A stretch of 64,000 nt of DNA from CAYTAU01 sp964442075 (GCA_964442075.1 CAYTWH010000011.1:1-64000), one strand, 5' to 3'; shown: positions 28,296 through 38,405, counted from the first letter of the stretch. Made by a program: numbers and translations. The notes: generated from the sequence alone by a model not told the origin.

Positions 28296-30163
28296 TACTG
28301 TTTAATTATCTTCCTAGTTATTGTCTGATTATCTGTAATTACTTTTACTATATATATTCCATTTGGTTGATTACTTAAATCTATTACATACTTCTGAATT
28401 CTGACTTCCTGCTTTAATACTTCTTTACCATAAATATCATATACAGCTACATTCATCATTATTAATTGACTTTGTCGAACTTGCGTTTCTTCATTATTAA
28501 TTGTTATTAGGCCTGTTGTGGGATTGGGGAAGATTGATATTTTATTTTCTTTACGCGTTTTACTTTCAACATCAACAGTTATTGGTAAATTGATACCAGC
28601 GGTATAAGCATAACCATCATTACAATCGAAACCATAAACATAAGCATTGAAACCTTCTATCTGAACAGAATCTACATGCAGTCTGTAGGAAGTTGCATCA
28701 TAAGTAAGATTATTTGAAACATCTAATATACAAAATGAGTATTGAGGATTTCCGCTAACTTGTGTCCAAGGTACAGCCAAACCAGGATAATTTGCTAAGT
28801 AGTATGAATTTGTAAAATCATCAATAATAATATTATCTGTTTCATTATTTAATGCAACTACAGAAATATAATCTTCTTTTACTACCGACAAACAGCCCGA
28901 TGTTGGGTTTAATGCTATTTCGGGCAAAACAGAAACGGTTATGTCTTGAATTAGAAATTCGGTATGGCACAATGTCATCATAGATGGATCATAGCCACCC
29001 CTGCTAGGATAATAGTAGTAGCTAGAAACACAATATTGATTTACATTTATTAGTTTATTTGGATCTGTTGAAATACAATGTGGGTCAGTGGTATTTGCAA
29101 TAAATTCATAATAATCACCAGTATTTAATGTGGTAACAAATGCTCCATCTATATATACCTGTGTATTATCAGTTGCCGATATTATTCTAAATAAATCATC
29201 AGCATCATTAAGAATTGGTGTAGTAATATAGTTTTCTCCCCAATATTTTATTGGCAACATATTCTCATATAAATAATCGAAAGACCCCCATGATGTACCA
29301 ACAGCAGTTGACATATTACCAGAAAAAACAGATATCTTTTTGTCTGCATAAATATTCGAGCCTGTAAAATCTCCAATATCAGATTGCAACTGAAAAGCTT
29401 CTCCTTTGCCTAAAAGTATTGTATATGTTGTACCAGCATTAAAACTATTACTATATGCATCGATATTTGAACTAGCCTGAGCAGTAAGATTAAAGCTAAC
29501 TGTAGTATTATTTTCTATTGCTACTAGACCAATCTCACATGGTCCACCATAATTATAATTTCCATTTGATTGTGTTCCATTTGTAAGGGGCTCTGGAGTA
29601 AAGGCTGCAACAAAATAATTATTGCCTAATGCCCCTATAGGAAGTACCATAGAGGCATCTCTGCTGTTTTTCTGGCTACATTCGGCAAAAACAGATAATG
29701 GCAAAGAATCTAATGACAGAACCCTAAAAACTTTGCTCTGATTTATTCCATTGTTCATCAATTGCAATACTCTGTAATCTGGTACGGTCATATTGCCATA
29801 TTCATAATTATAATATGAAATAGAATCTACAGGATAAGCCTCCACCCTTTCTGACTCACCCGCCAATACCATTATATTTAATGTATTATCACTAACACTA
29901 GTTGGATATGTGGTGCCATCTATTACATAGTATATATTGTCTCCACTAAAATTTATTTCAACGTTTGCATCTGTTGATGTATTATTTGAGATATAAAAAG
30001 AAATATTCATATAAGTAAGTTTACTATTGGTTGGAGCTCCTGTACTATCAATTCTGTTTTGAATAAATGCAAAACCAAACTCTATTCCACCAGAAGTAAA
30101 CTGACTAATGGCTGACTGTGCGAATAAAATTAGGATTATTGAAAATAGTAAATTATTTTTCAT
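28295..30163 (-). CDS. IgGFc-binding-like secreted protein, T9SS type A sorting domain
   Basis: 622 residues. Signal peptide ending AISQ (~21). Residues ~165-400 match the IgGFc-binding N-terminal-like domain: SRDASMVLPIGALGNNYFVA near its start, then CEIGLVAIENNTTVSF, LLGKGEAFQLQSD, GSNIYADKKISVFSGN. The type A sorting domain occupies the last ~80 residues and carries the insertion TQVRQSQLIMM (~28452-28488). The family name comes from a human mucin-like protein. In Bacteroidota these are surface proteins of unknown ligand, so IgG binding should not be assumed. Confidence 0.83.
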   Translation of the reverse strand: MKNNLLFSIILILFAQSAISQFTSGGIEFGFAFIQNRIDSTGAPTNSKLTYMNISFYISNNTSTDANVEINFSGDNIYYVIDGTTYPTSVSDNTLNIMVLAGESERVEAYPVDSISYYNYEYGNMTVPDYRVLQLMNNGINQSKVFRVLSLDSLPLSVFAECSQKNSRDASMVLPIGALGNNYFVAAFTPEPLTNGTQSNGNYNYGGPCEIGLVAIENNTTVSFNLTAQASSNIDAYSNSFNAGTTYTILLGKGEAFQLQSDIGDFTGSNIYADKKISVFSGNMSTAVGTSWGSFDYLYENMLPIKYWGENYITTPILNDADDLFRIISATDNTQVYIDGAFVTTLNTGDYYEFIANTTDPHCISTDPNKLINVNQYCVSSYYYYPSRGGYDPSMMTLCHTEFLIQDITVSVLPEIALNPTSGCLSVVKEDYISVVALNNETDNIIIDDFTNSYYLANYPGLAVPWTQVSGNPQYSFCILDVSNNLTYDATSYRLHVDSVQIEGFNAYVYGFDCNDGYAYTAGINLPITVDVESKTRKENKISIFPNPTTGLITINNEETQVRQSQLIMMNVAVYDIYGKEVLKQEVRIQKYVIDLSNQPNGIYIVKVITDNQTITRKIIKQ

Positions 30164-30180
30164 GCTTTTAATATTTTACA

Positions 30181-30188
30181 CAAATATA
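30181..30188 (-). promoter_or_regulatory. Possible -7 box upstream of the IgGFc-like gene
   Basis: TATATTTG on the minus strand, 17 bp before the ATG at 30163. The sequence around it (30174-30230) resembles the promoter region at 18051-18103, but the -33 TTTG present there is changed here. Confidence 0.35.
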
Positions 30189-30223
30189 ATGCATTTTGGT
30201 TTGTTTTCCTAATATGTTATGGT

Positions 30224-30289
30224 ATGACCCCTCTTTATCTCCACTAACAGGGGAGAAAGTCCTCCTTATAAGATGATTTAGGAGGTCAT
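30224..30289. repeat. Dispersed palindromic element, copy E6
   Basis: 66 bp beginning ATGACCCCTC and ending GGTCAT, with the inner CTAACAG..GGGGAG and CCTCC..GGAGG parts somewhat decayed. It is followed by TTACTGTTTTAT, which on the minus strand is the sorting-domain ending Ile-Lys-Gln-stop, directly joined to the end of addB. Confidence 0.75.
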
Positions 30290-30299
30290 TACTGTTTTA

Positions 30300-33176
30300 T
30301 CACCTCCTTTCGCAAATATTAGAATACGGACAATACTCACAGTTTTTAAGATCTTTGGTTTGTGCAAATGTCATTTCTTTGTTAAATATCTCTCCTACTA
30401 CATTCTTTAGGTTTTCAACAAATTCGTTCTCAATAGTATTAAAATTGTCAATTACATTGTATTTTTTAGGTCCAACTTGCTCATAAATACGATAATCGTA
30501 ATTTGAGTTAAATATATTCTTTAATACAAATATTCCGGGTATAATAATATCTTGTGACTTACTGCTTTGCTTCTTGTACAAATACGAATACATAAATGTC
30601 TGCATTACCGCACTATTGCGTTCTTTTATTTCGGCAGAGAATAATTGTTCCAGTCCTTTATATTTTAATTCTGCGGCACCTGTTTTATAATCAAGTATCC
30701 TTACTATTCCTTCTTTTTGGTCTATCCTGTCAATTTTTCCGTAAATGTTTATATCAATATTCTTATTATTTACCACTATATTGAGTACTGTTTCAAACTT
30801 ATCTTCCAAGCCTGTAATGCTAAAGGGAGCATATTGTATATCACGCTTTAATGTCTGAATAATGTACTTTTTAAGTATATCAAATATCAATATGTTCTTT
30901 CCACTTATTTCAACACTTACACTATCGTCATCAATATTAAAAAAGTCGTGCCTGAAAGCGTAATTTATTGAGTTCTCTATTTTTGCATTATCTTTTAGAA
31001 GAGTTTCAATATCGGTCTTATCTAATTGTTTATTTTTAAAATCCTTATATATCTCATACATTGCCTGATGATACAGATTGCCAAATAACATTCCGTCAAC
31101 TTCTTCGCTAAGTGTTTCTGTTTCTTCCATTCTGGCTATATACCTGAAATAAAATTTTAATGAGCATGATAAATATGTATTTATAGCACTTGGAGATAGT
31201 CTTCTGCTAGCATTTTCACCTGCAATATACTGATCTAAAATATCATTAACTCTTTGGTCTTTTATAATTGTAATCTCTTTTTCTTTTTCTACATCAATGT
31301 CAAAACCAAGCGATTGTTCTTCTATCGCAAAGTCAGGGCTATATACCATTTGGTGTATATAACGGCTTTTTTCGCCAATAGATAAACCCGAATTTACATT
31401 TGAGTATATAAGATGAACGTTTTTGGCTCTTTGTATTAATCTGTAAAATGTATATGCATAAATTGTATCCTGATACTCTATTGTTTGCAGCCCAAAGCCT
31501 TTGCGGATATTGTAAGGTATAAACGATGGCGAATTATTTGTAGAAGGCAATATTCCTTCGTTCATCGACAATACTATAACATTTTTAAAATCAAGCACAC
31601 GCGTTTCCAATAATCCCATTATTTGCAATCCTAAAAGGGGTTCTCCTTCAAAACTCACTCTTTGTTCCCTAATATATTGCGATAAGAGTTTTAAGTACAT
31701 ATCTATTGAGAACTTGTGTTTAAGTGTGCTTAATACTTCATTTAAACGATTTACAGCCTTGTAAAGACAAAAAATGTACTCTTGCTCTATTTCAAAACGT
31801 TTATCTTCCTCAGCATCGGGAAAAAGCCTTTTATTCAATTCATATAATATATTCAATAAATATTCCCCAATATCATCAATACTATTTATTTTGCTGAATA
31901 CCAATTTAATTAGCTCGCTATTCTCCAGCTCGTTTTGACGAATATATATTTTATTGTACTTATGAATTTCTTTTATTATCTTATCAACCCCCTTGCTGTC
32001 TATAATATACTGATGATTTAAAATATTAAGAACATATTTGTAATAAAACGATGCTTCATTTTTCTTATTTAGCCTGATATTCTTCTGCAGGTCAACAATA
32101 TTGCTAATTAAACTAAATACGGGTGTATCTTTAAGCGGATATCCCATTGTAACATTCAAATCGTTTATTTGCCCGGGAATTGAGTATAAAACGGGTAAAA
32201 GCAAGTGTTCATCTGCCAGCACTACAACAGTTTCTGAATATTCGGAAGCAGGAATTGTTTCCAAAATATCGTAGCAAACTTTTGTCTGGCTTATTTCCGA
32301 TGGTACAGAAATTGCCTTAATCACCTTATTGTCGGCAGTTAGTGTGTCGAAGTTCATTTCAAGCTTACTTGCAGGATATTGCTCTATGTTTTTTCTTACA
32401 AATTTGCCTGCTTCGTGAATATCATTTTCTACATAATAACTATCGTAATCCCAGTAAAACTCAGCCGTTTTGCTTTTTGCAAAATATTTAAAAAATACTT
32501 CTTCGCATTTGTTTAGTGCATTAAATCCAATAAAAATCAACTTTTCAGGAAGGTTCTCAATTTGTTTGTTTTCAGAGATTTTTTCTGCAATATCACGATA
32601 TATCATGCCTTCATAAGCAATACCTTCTTTTGCAAGCTGCTCTTTAAAACCCGTATAAACATTAATAAGCTTTTCCCAAACCTGTATAAACTGATCTTTT
32701 CTGTTAGTATATTTTCCTTTATCAAAACTGCTCCAAAAATGTGTAATTGCCTCTACTTGACTTTCTGTAAGGTAAGAAAAGTTATCTTCAATTGCTTTTA
32801 CTGATGATAAGTTTTGAAACAGATCTTTAGCATTTACCATGTATTTATCAATATCATTAAAATCGGAAAGCAGCATTTCGCCCCAAAAATAGAAGTCATC
32901 AAAAGTTTCTTTTGTTCCTGTAATCAGCTTGTAGGTATCATACAGTTTAGAAATAAGAAGTAAATCATCAGCCTGTTTATAATCTGAACAATTACACATT
33001 AATTCATTTATTGTGTATATGTTAGGCATCCAATTCGGCTTATCAATAATTTCCGATAAATATTTTTGTGCAAATACTCCGGGGCGCTTATTTGGAAATA
33101 CTAAGGAAACCTTATATAATTCGGTATTGTATTGCTCAAAAGCCTTTTTAACTATCTCTTTTAAGAATATTTTCAT
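30300..33176 (-). CDS. addB: PD-(D/E)XK nuclease, AddB-like subunit
   Basis: 958 residues. The C-terminal ~300 residues form a PD-(D/E)XK nuclease of the AddB/RecB type: RLSPSAINTYLSCSLKFYFRY supplies the first cluster Cys, GKIDRIDQKEG..ILDYKTG the catalytic Asp-Asp-Tyr-Lys, and CEYCPYSNICERR near the end three more Cys, so a 4Fe-4S cluster is expected. The N-terminal half is an inactive helicase-like region without Walker A. With AddA it resects double-strand breaks and prepares ends for RecA. It overlaps the addA stop by 4 bp, so the two are translated as one unit. Confidence 0.88.
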   Translation of the reverse strand: MKIFLKEIVKKAFEQYNTELYKVSLVFPNKRPGVFAQKYLSEIIDKPNWMPNIYTINELMCNCSDYKQADDLLLISKLYDTYKLITGTKETFDDFYFWGEMLLSDFNDIDKYMVNAKDLFQNLSSVKAIEDNFSYLTESQVEAITHFWSSFDKGKYTNRKDQFIQVWEKLINVYTGFKEQLAKEGIAYEGMIYRDIAEKISENKQIENLPEKLIFIGFNALNKCEEVFFKYFAKSKTAEFYWDYDSYYVENDIHEAGKFVRKNIEQYPASKLEMNFDTLTADNKVIKAISVPSEISQTKVCYDILETIPASEYSETVVVLADEHLLLPVLYSIPGQINDLNVTMGYPLKDTPVFSLISNIVDLQKNIRLNKKNEASFYYKYVLNILNHQYIIDSKGVDKIIKEIHKYNKIYIRQNELENSELIKLVFSKINSIDDIGEYLLNILYELNKRLFPDAEEDKRFEIEQEYIFCLYKAVNRLNEVLSTLKHKFSIDMYLKLLSQYIREQRVSFEGEPLLGLQIMGLLETRVLDFKNVIVLSMNEGILPSTNNSPSFIPYNIRKGFGLQTIEYQDTIYAYTFYRLIQRAKNVHLIYSNVNSGLSIGEKSRYIHQMVYSPDFAIEEQSLGFDIDVEKEKEITIIKDQRVNDILDQYIAGENASRRLSPSAINTYLSCSLKFYFRYIARMEETETLSEEVDGMLFGNLYHQAMYEIYKDFKNKQLDKTDIETLLKDNAKIENSINYAFRHDFFNIDDDSVSVEISGKNILIFDILKKYIIQTLKRDIQYAPFSITGLEDKFETVLNIVVNNKNIDINIYGKIDRIDQKEGIVRILDYKTGAAELKYKGLEQLFSAEIKERNSAVMQTFMYSYLYKKQSSKSQDIIIPGIFVLKNIFNSNYDYRIYEQVGPKKYNVIDNFNTIENEFVENLKNVVGEIFNKEMTFAQTKDLKNCEYCPYSNICERR

Positions 33177-36100
33177 GACTTCACCTCCACAATTTTATTC
33201 AATAAAACATACCAGATAAATGCTTTTGGTACATATCCCATTTTTTCTACTATATCAGAATATTCTCTAACTTGTTTTATATAATGCTCGTGCATCTCTT
33301 CACCAAACTTATAATCAAGAATTACAACATCATTGCCCAACATCATAATTCTATCGGGGCGCTTTAAATTACCATTAGGCAAGATTATAGATCTTTCCGG
33401 GAATATTTTATATTTACCACTAAACCAATCTTTAACACCCGGATCTAAAAGAGCCTTTTCAATTATTACTTTATAATGTTTTGCTTCTTCCGCAGATATT
33501 ATTCCTTCAAACACAGTAATTTCAATAGCTTTATTAATGTCATTTGCTGTATTGATACGCTCAAATATTCTATGTAAAATAGTTCCCTTATTTGTTCTGC
33601 TTTTCTTTGTGTCCTCATTATTGAAAAACTTATTGCCGCTAAACTTAAGCTTTAACCTCTCCCTGTAATCGACAATATTGTAGCCTGATATGATTTTATT
33701 TTCGATGTTGTCCTGCTCTTTAACAGGCTCGGTATTTTCTTTATCAATTATTAAAATTCTATTTTCGTTATCCCAGAAATCATTCAATTGAAAGTCGTCT
33801 TCTGTTTTAGTATCAATAATTTTCAATAGAATGTCTGAAACCGTTTTTATACTATCATTTGTTTTATAAGGCGAAAAGCTAATTAAAACGTTTTTTGCTC
33901 TTGTAAAAGCTACATACAGCATGTTTAGGTTATCTATGTATGTGTTTATCTTTTCATTAAAATAGTCCTTATAAAAAATTGTTTTTTCCAATGATGATGA
34001 ATATTCAACAGGTAATAGTTTAATTTGGTTAAATGGCTCCTGTTCAGGCTTACACCAGATTATCTTTGATGGTCTTGAAGGATCGATTTGCCAATCGCAA
34101 AATGGAACAATAACCACATCAAACTCCAAACCTTTTGATTTATGTATTGTAATTATTCTAATTGCATCGCTATCATCGGGTATATTAATGGTTTTGCTAA
34201 TTCCTTCTTCTTCCCACCAGTTTAAAAAACTATTTAAATCTGTTGAATCATTTCTTGTAAATTCTGATACCAGATCCTGAAATGCTAACAAATAAGGTAA
34301 TTCATTATTCTTTTTATTTAACAAGAATATATCTATTAGCTGTATTACAAGCTCATATAATGGCAGTTTTTTTAAATTCGAAATGTTTTCGCTAAAGCTT
34401 TTTGGTAATACTTCTAAGAACTTGTGATGCAAAGTCTCTATAAACAATTCATTATAATCTATTTCTTCGTTTTTGTTTTCAAAGCTATTATAAGATGATA
34501 TAATATAGGCTTTAACAATATCATCATTAGGAGTAATAAAATATTTTAACAGAGAAACAAGAAAATTAACCACCATAGAACTGCTTATATACAGCGACTC
34601 ACCGGATATTATGTTGTAATTACATTCCGGTTTTGCATCTTTACTGTTTTTGTAGTTTAAGAAAGTATCTGCCACCATTTTACCTTCCTGATGTTTTCTT
34701 ACGAGAATTGCAATATCTTTAGCCCTATACCCTTTCTCCTGTATTTTTTCCACGGTTTCGGGTAATTTCATTAAAACTTCATCTTGCCAGTTTTCACTTT
34801 CAATAAAAATATTTTTGATAAGTCCTCCTTTATTGTCAGTGCTTTCAGGACTTATCTGTAAAACCTCACTGTAAGCATTTTCAATTCTTTCTCTAAGTAT
34901 TTCTATTTCATTATCGGAATAATCAACTGCCTGTTCGTTAAATTGTTGCTGTAAAATTTCTGAAGCTTTTTTAAAAACAGCATTGTTGTATGAAATTATA
35001 TTCTTTTTACTGCGCCAGTTTTGCTTAAGGTTTACATGCTCTGTTCCCTGATTTCTAAAATCACTATCTACCTGCTCTGCAAGCAGTTTCCAATCGCTAT
35101 TACGCCAACGGTATATTGATTGTTTAATATCGCCAACAACAAGGCTGGAATTATTCTCCGACAAACTATTTAAAATAAGAGGCTTGAAATCTGACCATTG
35201 TAAATTTGAAGTATCCTGAAACTCGTCTATCATAAAGTGCTTAAAGAAATAACCCATTTTTTCGTACACAAAGGGAGTATCATCATCATTTATTATTGAG
35301 TGTAAGAATTTAGCAGCATCGCTCAATAAAAAAATATTATTTTCGCCTGTTATCTTTTTAACTTCTGTTGCTATATCTACAATTATGCCTAGTGAATAAA
35401 ATAATCGGGTAATCTTGTCAACTGAATTATATTTATTTGAATTTACATTATAATACTCAATTGCTTCAACTAAAATATTGTTCAATCCTCCATTTACGAC
35501 TTCAATTATTACATCTTTATTATCAGAAGTTTTGGTGTACCATTTTTCCACATTGTTTTGAGCATTAATCACAGTCTTTGTTGGTTCAAACTTATTATTT
35601 AAGATCTTGTGAAAATGCCCTGCCACACCACCTTTTTTTCCTGAAAAATCGTCAACCTCAAGCGAATACAATTCCATTTGCTCTATTGCCTTGTTTGCAA
35701 TTGCCTTTAAATCGTTTTCAAAACCGGATTTAATCTTATAAAGGTCGGCATAGTATTTATTTAAAAAGTTTTTGTCATTGATTTTTGCAATAATTTCATC
35801 TGACAATAAAAGAAATTGTTCTTTAAATATCTCATAACTAAGTTTAAGAATATCCTGTTTAAGGTTCCAACTCTTTCCGTCTTTAATTTTATCTTCAGAA
35901 AATTTCAACAACCATTCTCTAGTCTGCTTTTCCTCATCAATCTTTGTAAAAATATTATCAACTGCTTCGCCAAGAATACCTGAGTTATCAAGTTCAATAG
36001 TATAACCCGAATAAAGCCCCAGTTCCTTTGAAAATGCACGAATTACCTTTTGAAAAAAACTATCGATAGTGCCTACGGAAAACTTAGAATAATCGTGTAA

Positions 36101-36397
36101 AATATTGTTTAAAACTATACCTGCTTGTTGTTTTATTTTTTCATTATCCCAATTAAATTCATTTGTAAATGTCTTAAAATAGATGTTTTGTTCTCCAACA
36201 GATAATTTGTAAAGCTCGGAAACAATACGACTTTTCATCTCTTCTGTAGCTTTATTTGTAAAAGTTACAGCAAGTATTCTTTTAAAGTTGTTTGGATTAT
36301 GAAAAAGAAGTCTTAAATATTCTTCTGTTAATTTGTAGGTTTTTCCCGAACCTGCTGAAGCTTTATAAATTTTTAGTTTTGACATTTGTGCATTCAA
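33173..36397 (-). CDS. addA: UvrD-type helicase-nuclease, AddA-like subunit
   Basis: 1074 residues. Superfamily 1A helicase motifs are in order: Walker A ASAGSGKT (13-20), the FTNKATEEM motif Ia, MIDEFQDTS motif II, VVGDIKQSIYRWR motif III, TIHKSKGLEFDVVIVPF motif V, and LYVAFTRAKNVLI motif VI. The C-terminus has a second PD-(D/E)XK nuclease (GTILHRIFE, RPDRIMML..VVILDYKFGE). AddAB degrades DNA from broken ends, with recombination and phage DNA as targets. It overlaps addB by 4 bp and is divergent from purA (148 bp apart). Met5 is an alternative start. Confidence 0.92.
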   Translation of the reverse strand: MNAQMSKLKIYKASAGSGKTYKLTEEYLRLLFHNPNNFKRILAVTFTNKATEEMKSRIVSELYKLSVGEQNIYFKTFTNEFNWDNEKIKQQAGIVLNNILHDYSKFSVGTIDSFFQKVIRAFSKELGLYSGYTIELDNSGILGEAVDNIFTKIDEEKQTREWLLKFSEDKIKDGKSWNLKQDILKLSYEIFKEQFLLLSDEIIAKINDKNFLNKYYADLYKIKSGFENDLKAIANKAIEQMELYSLEVDDFSGKKGGVAGHFHKILNNKFEPTKTVINAQNNVEKWYTKTSDNKDVIIEVVNGGLNNILVEAIEYYNVNSNKYNSVDKITRLFYSLGIIVDIATEVKKITGENNIFLLSDAAKFLHSIINDDDTPFVYEKMGYFFKHFMIDEFQDTSNLQWSDFKPLILNSLSENNSSLVVGDIKQSIYRWRNSDWKLLAEQVDSDFRNQGTEHVNLKQNWRSKKNIISYNNAVFKKASEILQQQFNEQAVDYSDNEIEILRERIENAYSEVLQISPESTDNKGGLIKNIFIESENWQDEVLMKLPETVEKIQEKGYRAKDIAILVRKHQEGKMVADTFLNYKNSKDAKPECNYNIISGESLYISSSMVVNFLVSLLKYFITPNDDIVKAYIISSYNSFENKNEEIDYNELFIETLHHKFLEVLPKSFSENISNLKKLPLYELVIQLIDIFLLNKKNNELPYLLAFQDLVSEFTRNDSTDLNSFLNWWEEEGISKTINIPDDSDAIRIITIHKSKGLEFDVVIVPFCDWQIDPSRPSKIIWCKPEQEPFNQIKLLPVEYSSSLEKTIFYKDYFNEKINTYIDNLNMLYVAFTRAKNVLISFSPYKTNDSIKTVSDILLKIIDTKTEDDFQLNDFWDNENRILIIDKENTEPVKEQDNIENKIISGYNIVDYRERLKLKFSGNKFFNNEDTKKSRTNKGTILHRIFERINTANDINKAIEITVFEGIISAEEAKHYKVIIEKALLDPGVKDWFSGKYKIFPERSIILPNGNLKRPDRIMMLGNDVVILDYKFGEEMHEHYIKQVREYSDIVEKMGYVPKAFIWYVLLNKIVEVKS

Positions 36398-36545
36398 TTA
36401 TTTCTCTAAAATTAAACACTGATAAACATTTCTTGGTTTTGGAATCAATTATTTTATTATCATTTTATCAACAACTGGTTTTTTATATTTTAATATTTTA
36501 TAATTTCACAGGCTTTTTAAAAACTAATGATAAATACACAAGCAA

Positions 36546-37811
36546 ATGAAAGTTGATGTACTATTAGGCCTACAATGGGGCGATGAAGGAAAAGGGAAAA
36601 TTGTTGACGTACTTACTCCTAAGTATGATGTTATAACAAGATTTCAGGGAGGACCAAATGCCGGTCATACACTTATATTTGAAAATAAAAAACATGTATT
36701 ACATACAATTCCTTCGGGAATTTTTAGAGAAAATGCCGTAAATATCATTGGTAATGGTGTTGTTATTGACCCTATTATTTTCAAGAAAGAGATATTATCA
36801 CTTGGTATTGAACCATCTGTTATTATAAAAAAACTGTTTATCTCTAAAAAAGCTCATTTAATAATGCCTACCCACAGAATTATTGATGCAGCCTCTGAAG
36901 CCCATAAAGGCAAAACAAAGATTGGTTCTACTCTAAAAGGCATTGGACCAACATATATGGATAAAACAGGCAGAAACGGGCTTAGGATTGGTGATATTAC
37001 TTCCGATAAGTTTATGGATAAATATAACTTTCTCACCACCAAGCATAAAAGTATATTAAATCAGTATGATTTTAAGTATAATATTGATGAATTTGAAAAA
37101 GGCTGGCATGAAGGTATTGAGTTTATTAAGCAATTTGAACTTATTGACAGCGAACATGTTTTAAATAATTACATTAACGAGAACAAACCTATACTTGCAG
37201 AAGGTGCTCAGGGTACTTTATTAGATGTTGATTTTGGTTCTTATCCTTATGTTACTTCTTCAAACACTGTTTGTGCCGGTGCATGTACAGGATTAGGAAT
37301 TGCTCCAAATAAAATAGGAAATGTATATGGAATTGTAAAAGCATACTGTACACGTGTTGGTAGCGGTCCGTTCCCTACCGAATTATTTGACGAAACAGGG
37401 GAATTATTAGGGAAATACGGAAATGAATTTGGCTCAACAACAGGGAGAGCAAGACGTTGTGGATGGTTAGACCTTGTTGCACTAAAATATGCTATTATGA
37501 TAAATGGTGTTACCGAATTGTTTATTACAAAAGCAGATGTGCTTGACAAATTCGATATTCTAAAAGTTGCAACAGCATATAAGCACAAAGGAGAAACTAT
37601 TGATTATTTCCCATTTGATATTACAGACGATATAACACCAATATACTCAGAACTTGACGGATGGAAAACAGATACCACTATAATGAAAAAACAAAGTGAT
37701 TTGCCTGAAAAATTTATAAAGTATATTAGATTTATTGAGAATCAGGTAAATGTTCCTGTAACAATTGTTTCAGTTGGCCCTGATAGAGAACAGATTATTA
37801 GAATGAGGTAA
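36546..37811 (+). CDS. purA: Adenylosuccinate synthetase
   Basis: 421 residues. It has GLQWGDEGKGKIVD (8-21), RFQGGPNAGHT, the IMP/aspartate site and the GTTGRARRCGWLD-type segment (written here STTGRARRCGWLD), which are diagnostic. It joins IMP and aspartate using GTP in the first step of AMP synthesis. Single gene, divergent from addA, followed by a GC-rich palindrome. No promoter motif was convincingly found in the 148-bp upstream region. Confidence 0.97.
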   Translation: MKVDVLLGLQWGDEGKGKIVDVLTPKYDVITRFQGGPNAGHTLIFENKKHVLHTIPSGIFRENAVNIIGNGVVIDPIIFKKEILSLGIEPSVIIKKLFISKKAHLIMPTHRIIDAASEAHKGKTKIGSTLKGIGPTYMDKTGRNGLRIGDITSDKFMDKYNFLTTKHKSILNQYDFKYNIDEFEKGWHEGIEFIKQFELIDSEHVLNNYINENKPILAEGAQGTLLDVDFGSYPYVTSSNTVCAGACTGLGIAPNKIGNVYGIVKAYCTRVGSGPFPTELFDETGELLGKYGNEFGSTTGRARRCGWLDLVALKYAIMINGVTELFITKADVLDKFDILKVATAYKHKGETIDYFPFDITDDITPIYSELDGWKTDTTIMKKQSDLPEKFIKYIRFIENQVNVPVTIVSVGPDREQIIRMR

Positions 37812-37813
37812 AA

Positions 37814-37845
37814 GCCCCTCCTAACCTCCCCTAAGGGGAGGAATT
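37814..37845. repeat. GC-rich palindrome after purA
   Basis: GCCCCTCCTAACCTCCCC TAA GGGGAGG, with a perfect 7-bp CCTCCCC/GGGGAGG stem (37825-37841). It lies 2 bp after the purA stop, between convergent genes, and is a close relative of the element at 54524-54556. It may act as a terminator. Confidence 0.6.
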
Positions 37846-37939
37846 AAATGCCAAAATATAAATCAAAAACTTAAACAGTTTCGATTATTTGATAATTGAT
37901 ATTTTGTGATTATAAATTGTTAATTGACAATTTTAAACA

Positions 37940-38374
37940 TTATTCATTGATTACAATTTTTTCTATCGTATCATCTGCTTCAATTTTATCAATTACTTCA
38001 AGTCCTTCTATTACTTTACCAAAACAAGTATGTTGTCTGTCAAGGTGTGAAGTATTAGTTCTGCTGTGACATATAAAAAATTGTGAGCCACCGGTATCTC
38101 TACCTGCATGTGCCATTGATAATACTCCTTTGTCGTGATATTGATTATCTCCATCTAATTCGCATTTTATATTATGACCCGGACCGCCTGTACCATCGCC
38201 TTTTGGACATCCACCCTGAATAACAAAATCAGGTATAACTCTATGAAATGTTAAACCATTATAAAACCCGTCTTTTGCAAGTTTCACAAAGTTTTCTACT
38301 GTGCCGGGAGCATCTTTTTCATAAAATTCTACTTTCATCAAACCTTTTTCTGTATGCAATTCTGCTGTTTTCAT
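37940..38374 (-). CDS. Cyclophilin-type peptidyl-prolyl cis-trans isomerase
   Basis: 144 residues, a minimal cyclophilin with no signal peptide, hence cytoplasmic. The active-site segment is FHRVIPDFVIQGG, with SQFFICHSRTNTSHLDRQHTCFGKV later. It catalyses proline isomerisation during folding. Lone gene, convergent with purA. Confidence 0.95.
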   Translation of the reverse strand: MKTAELHTEKGLMKVEFYEKDAPGTVENFVKLAKDGFYNGLTFHRVIPDFVIQGGCPKGDGTGGPGHNIKCELDGDNQYHDKGVLSMAHAGRDTGGSQFFICHSRTNTSHLDRQHTCFGKVIEGLEVIDKIEADDTIEKIVINE

Positions 38375-38405
38375 ATTTTATTGTTTTTTATATTTAAAAA
38401 GTATG

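Noticed and set aside
28295..30163. Immunoglobulin-binding virulence factor
   Set aside because: The domain name reflects distant similarity to a human protein. Nothing in the sequence shows IgG binding.
7448..30289. Classical insertion sequences or MITEs of a known transposase family
   Set aside because: The E-type elements have short inverted ends but no clear target-site duplications, and no transposase gene is in the window.
36292..36549. Plus-strand frame between addA and purA
   Set aside because: It overlaps the conserved AddA Walker A region and the purA start, and its product has only random hydrophobic stretches.
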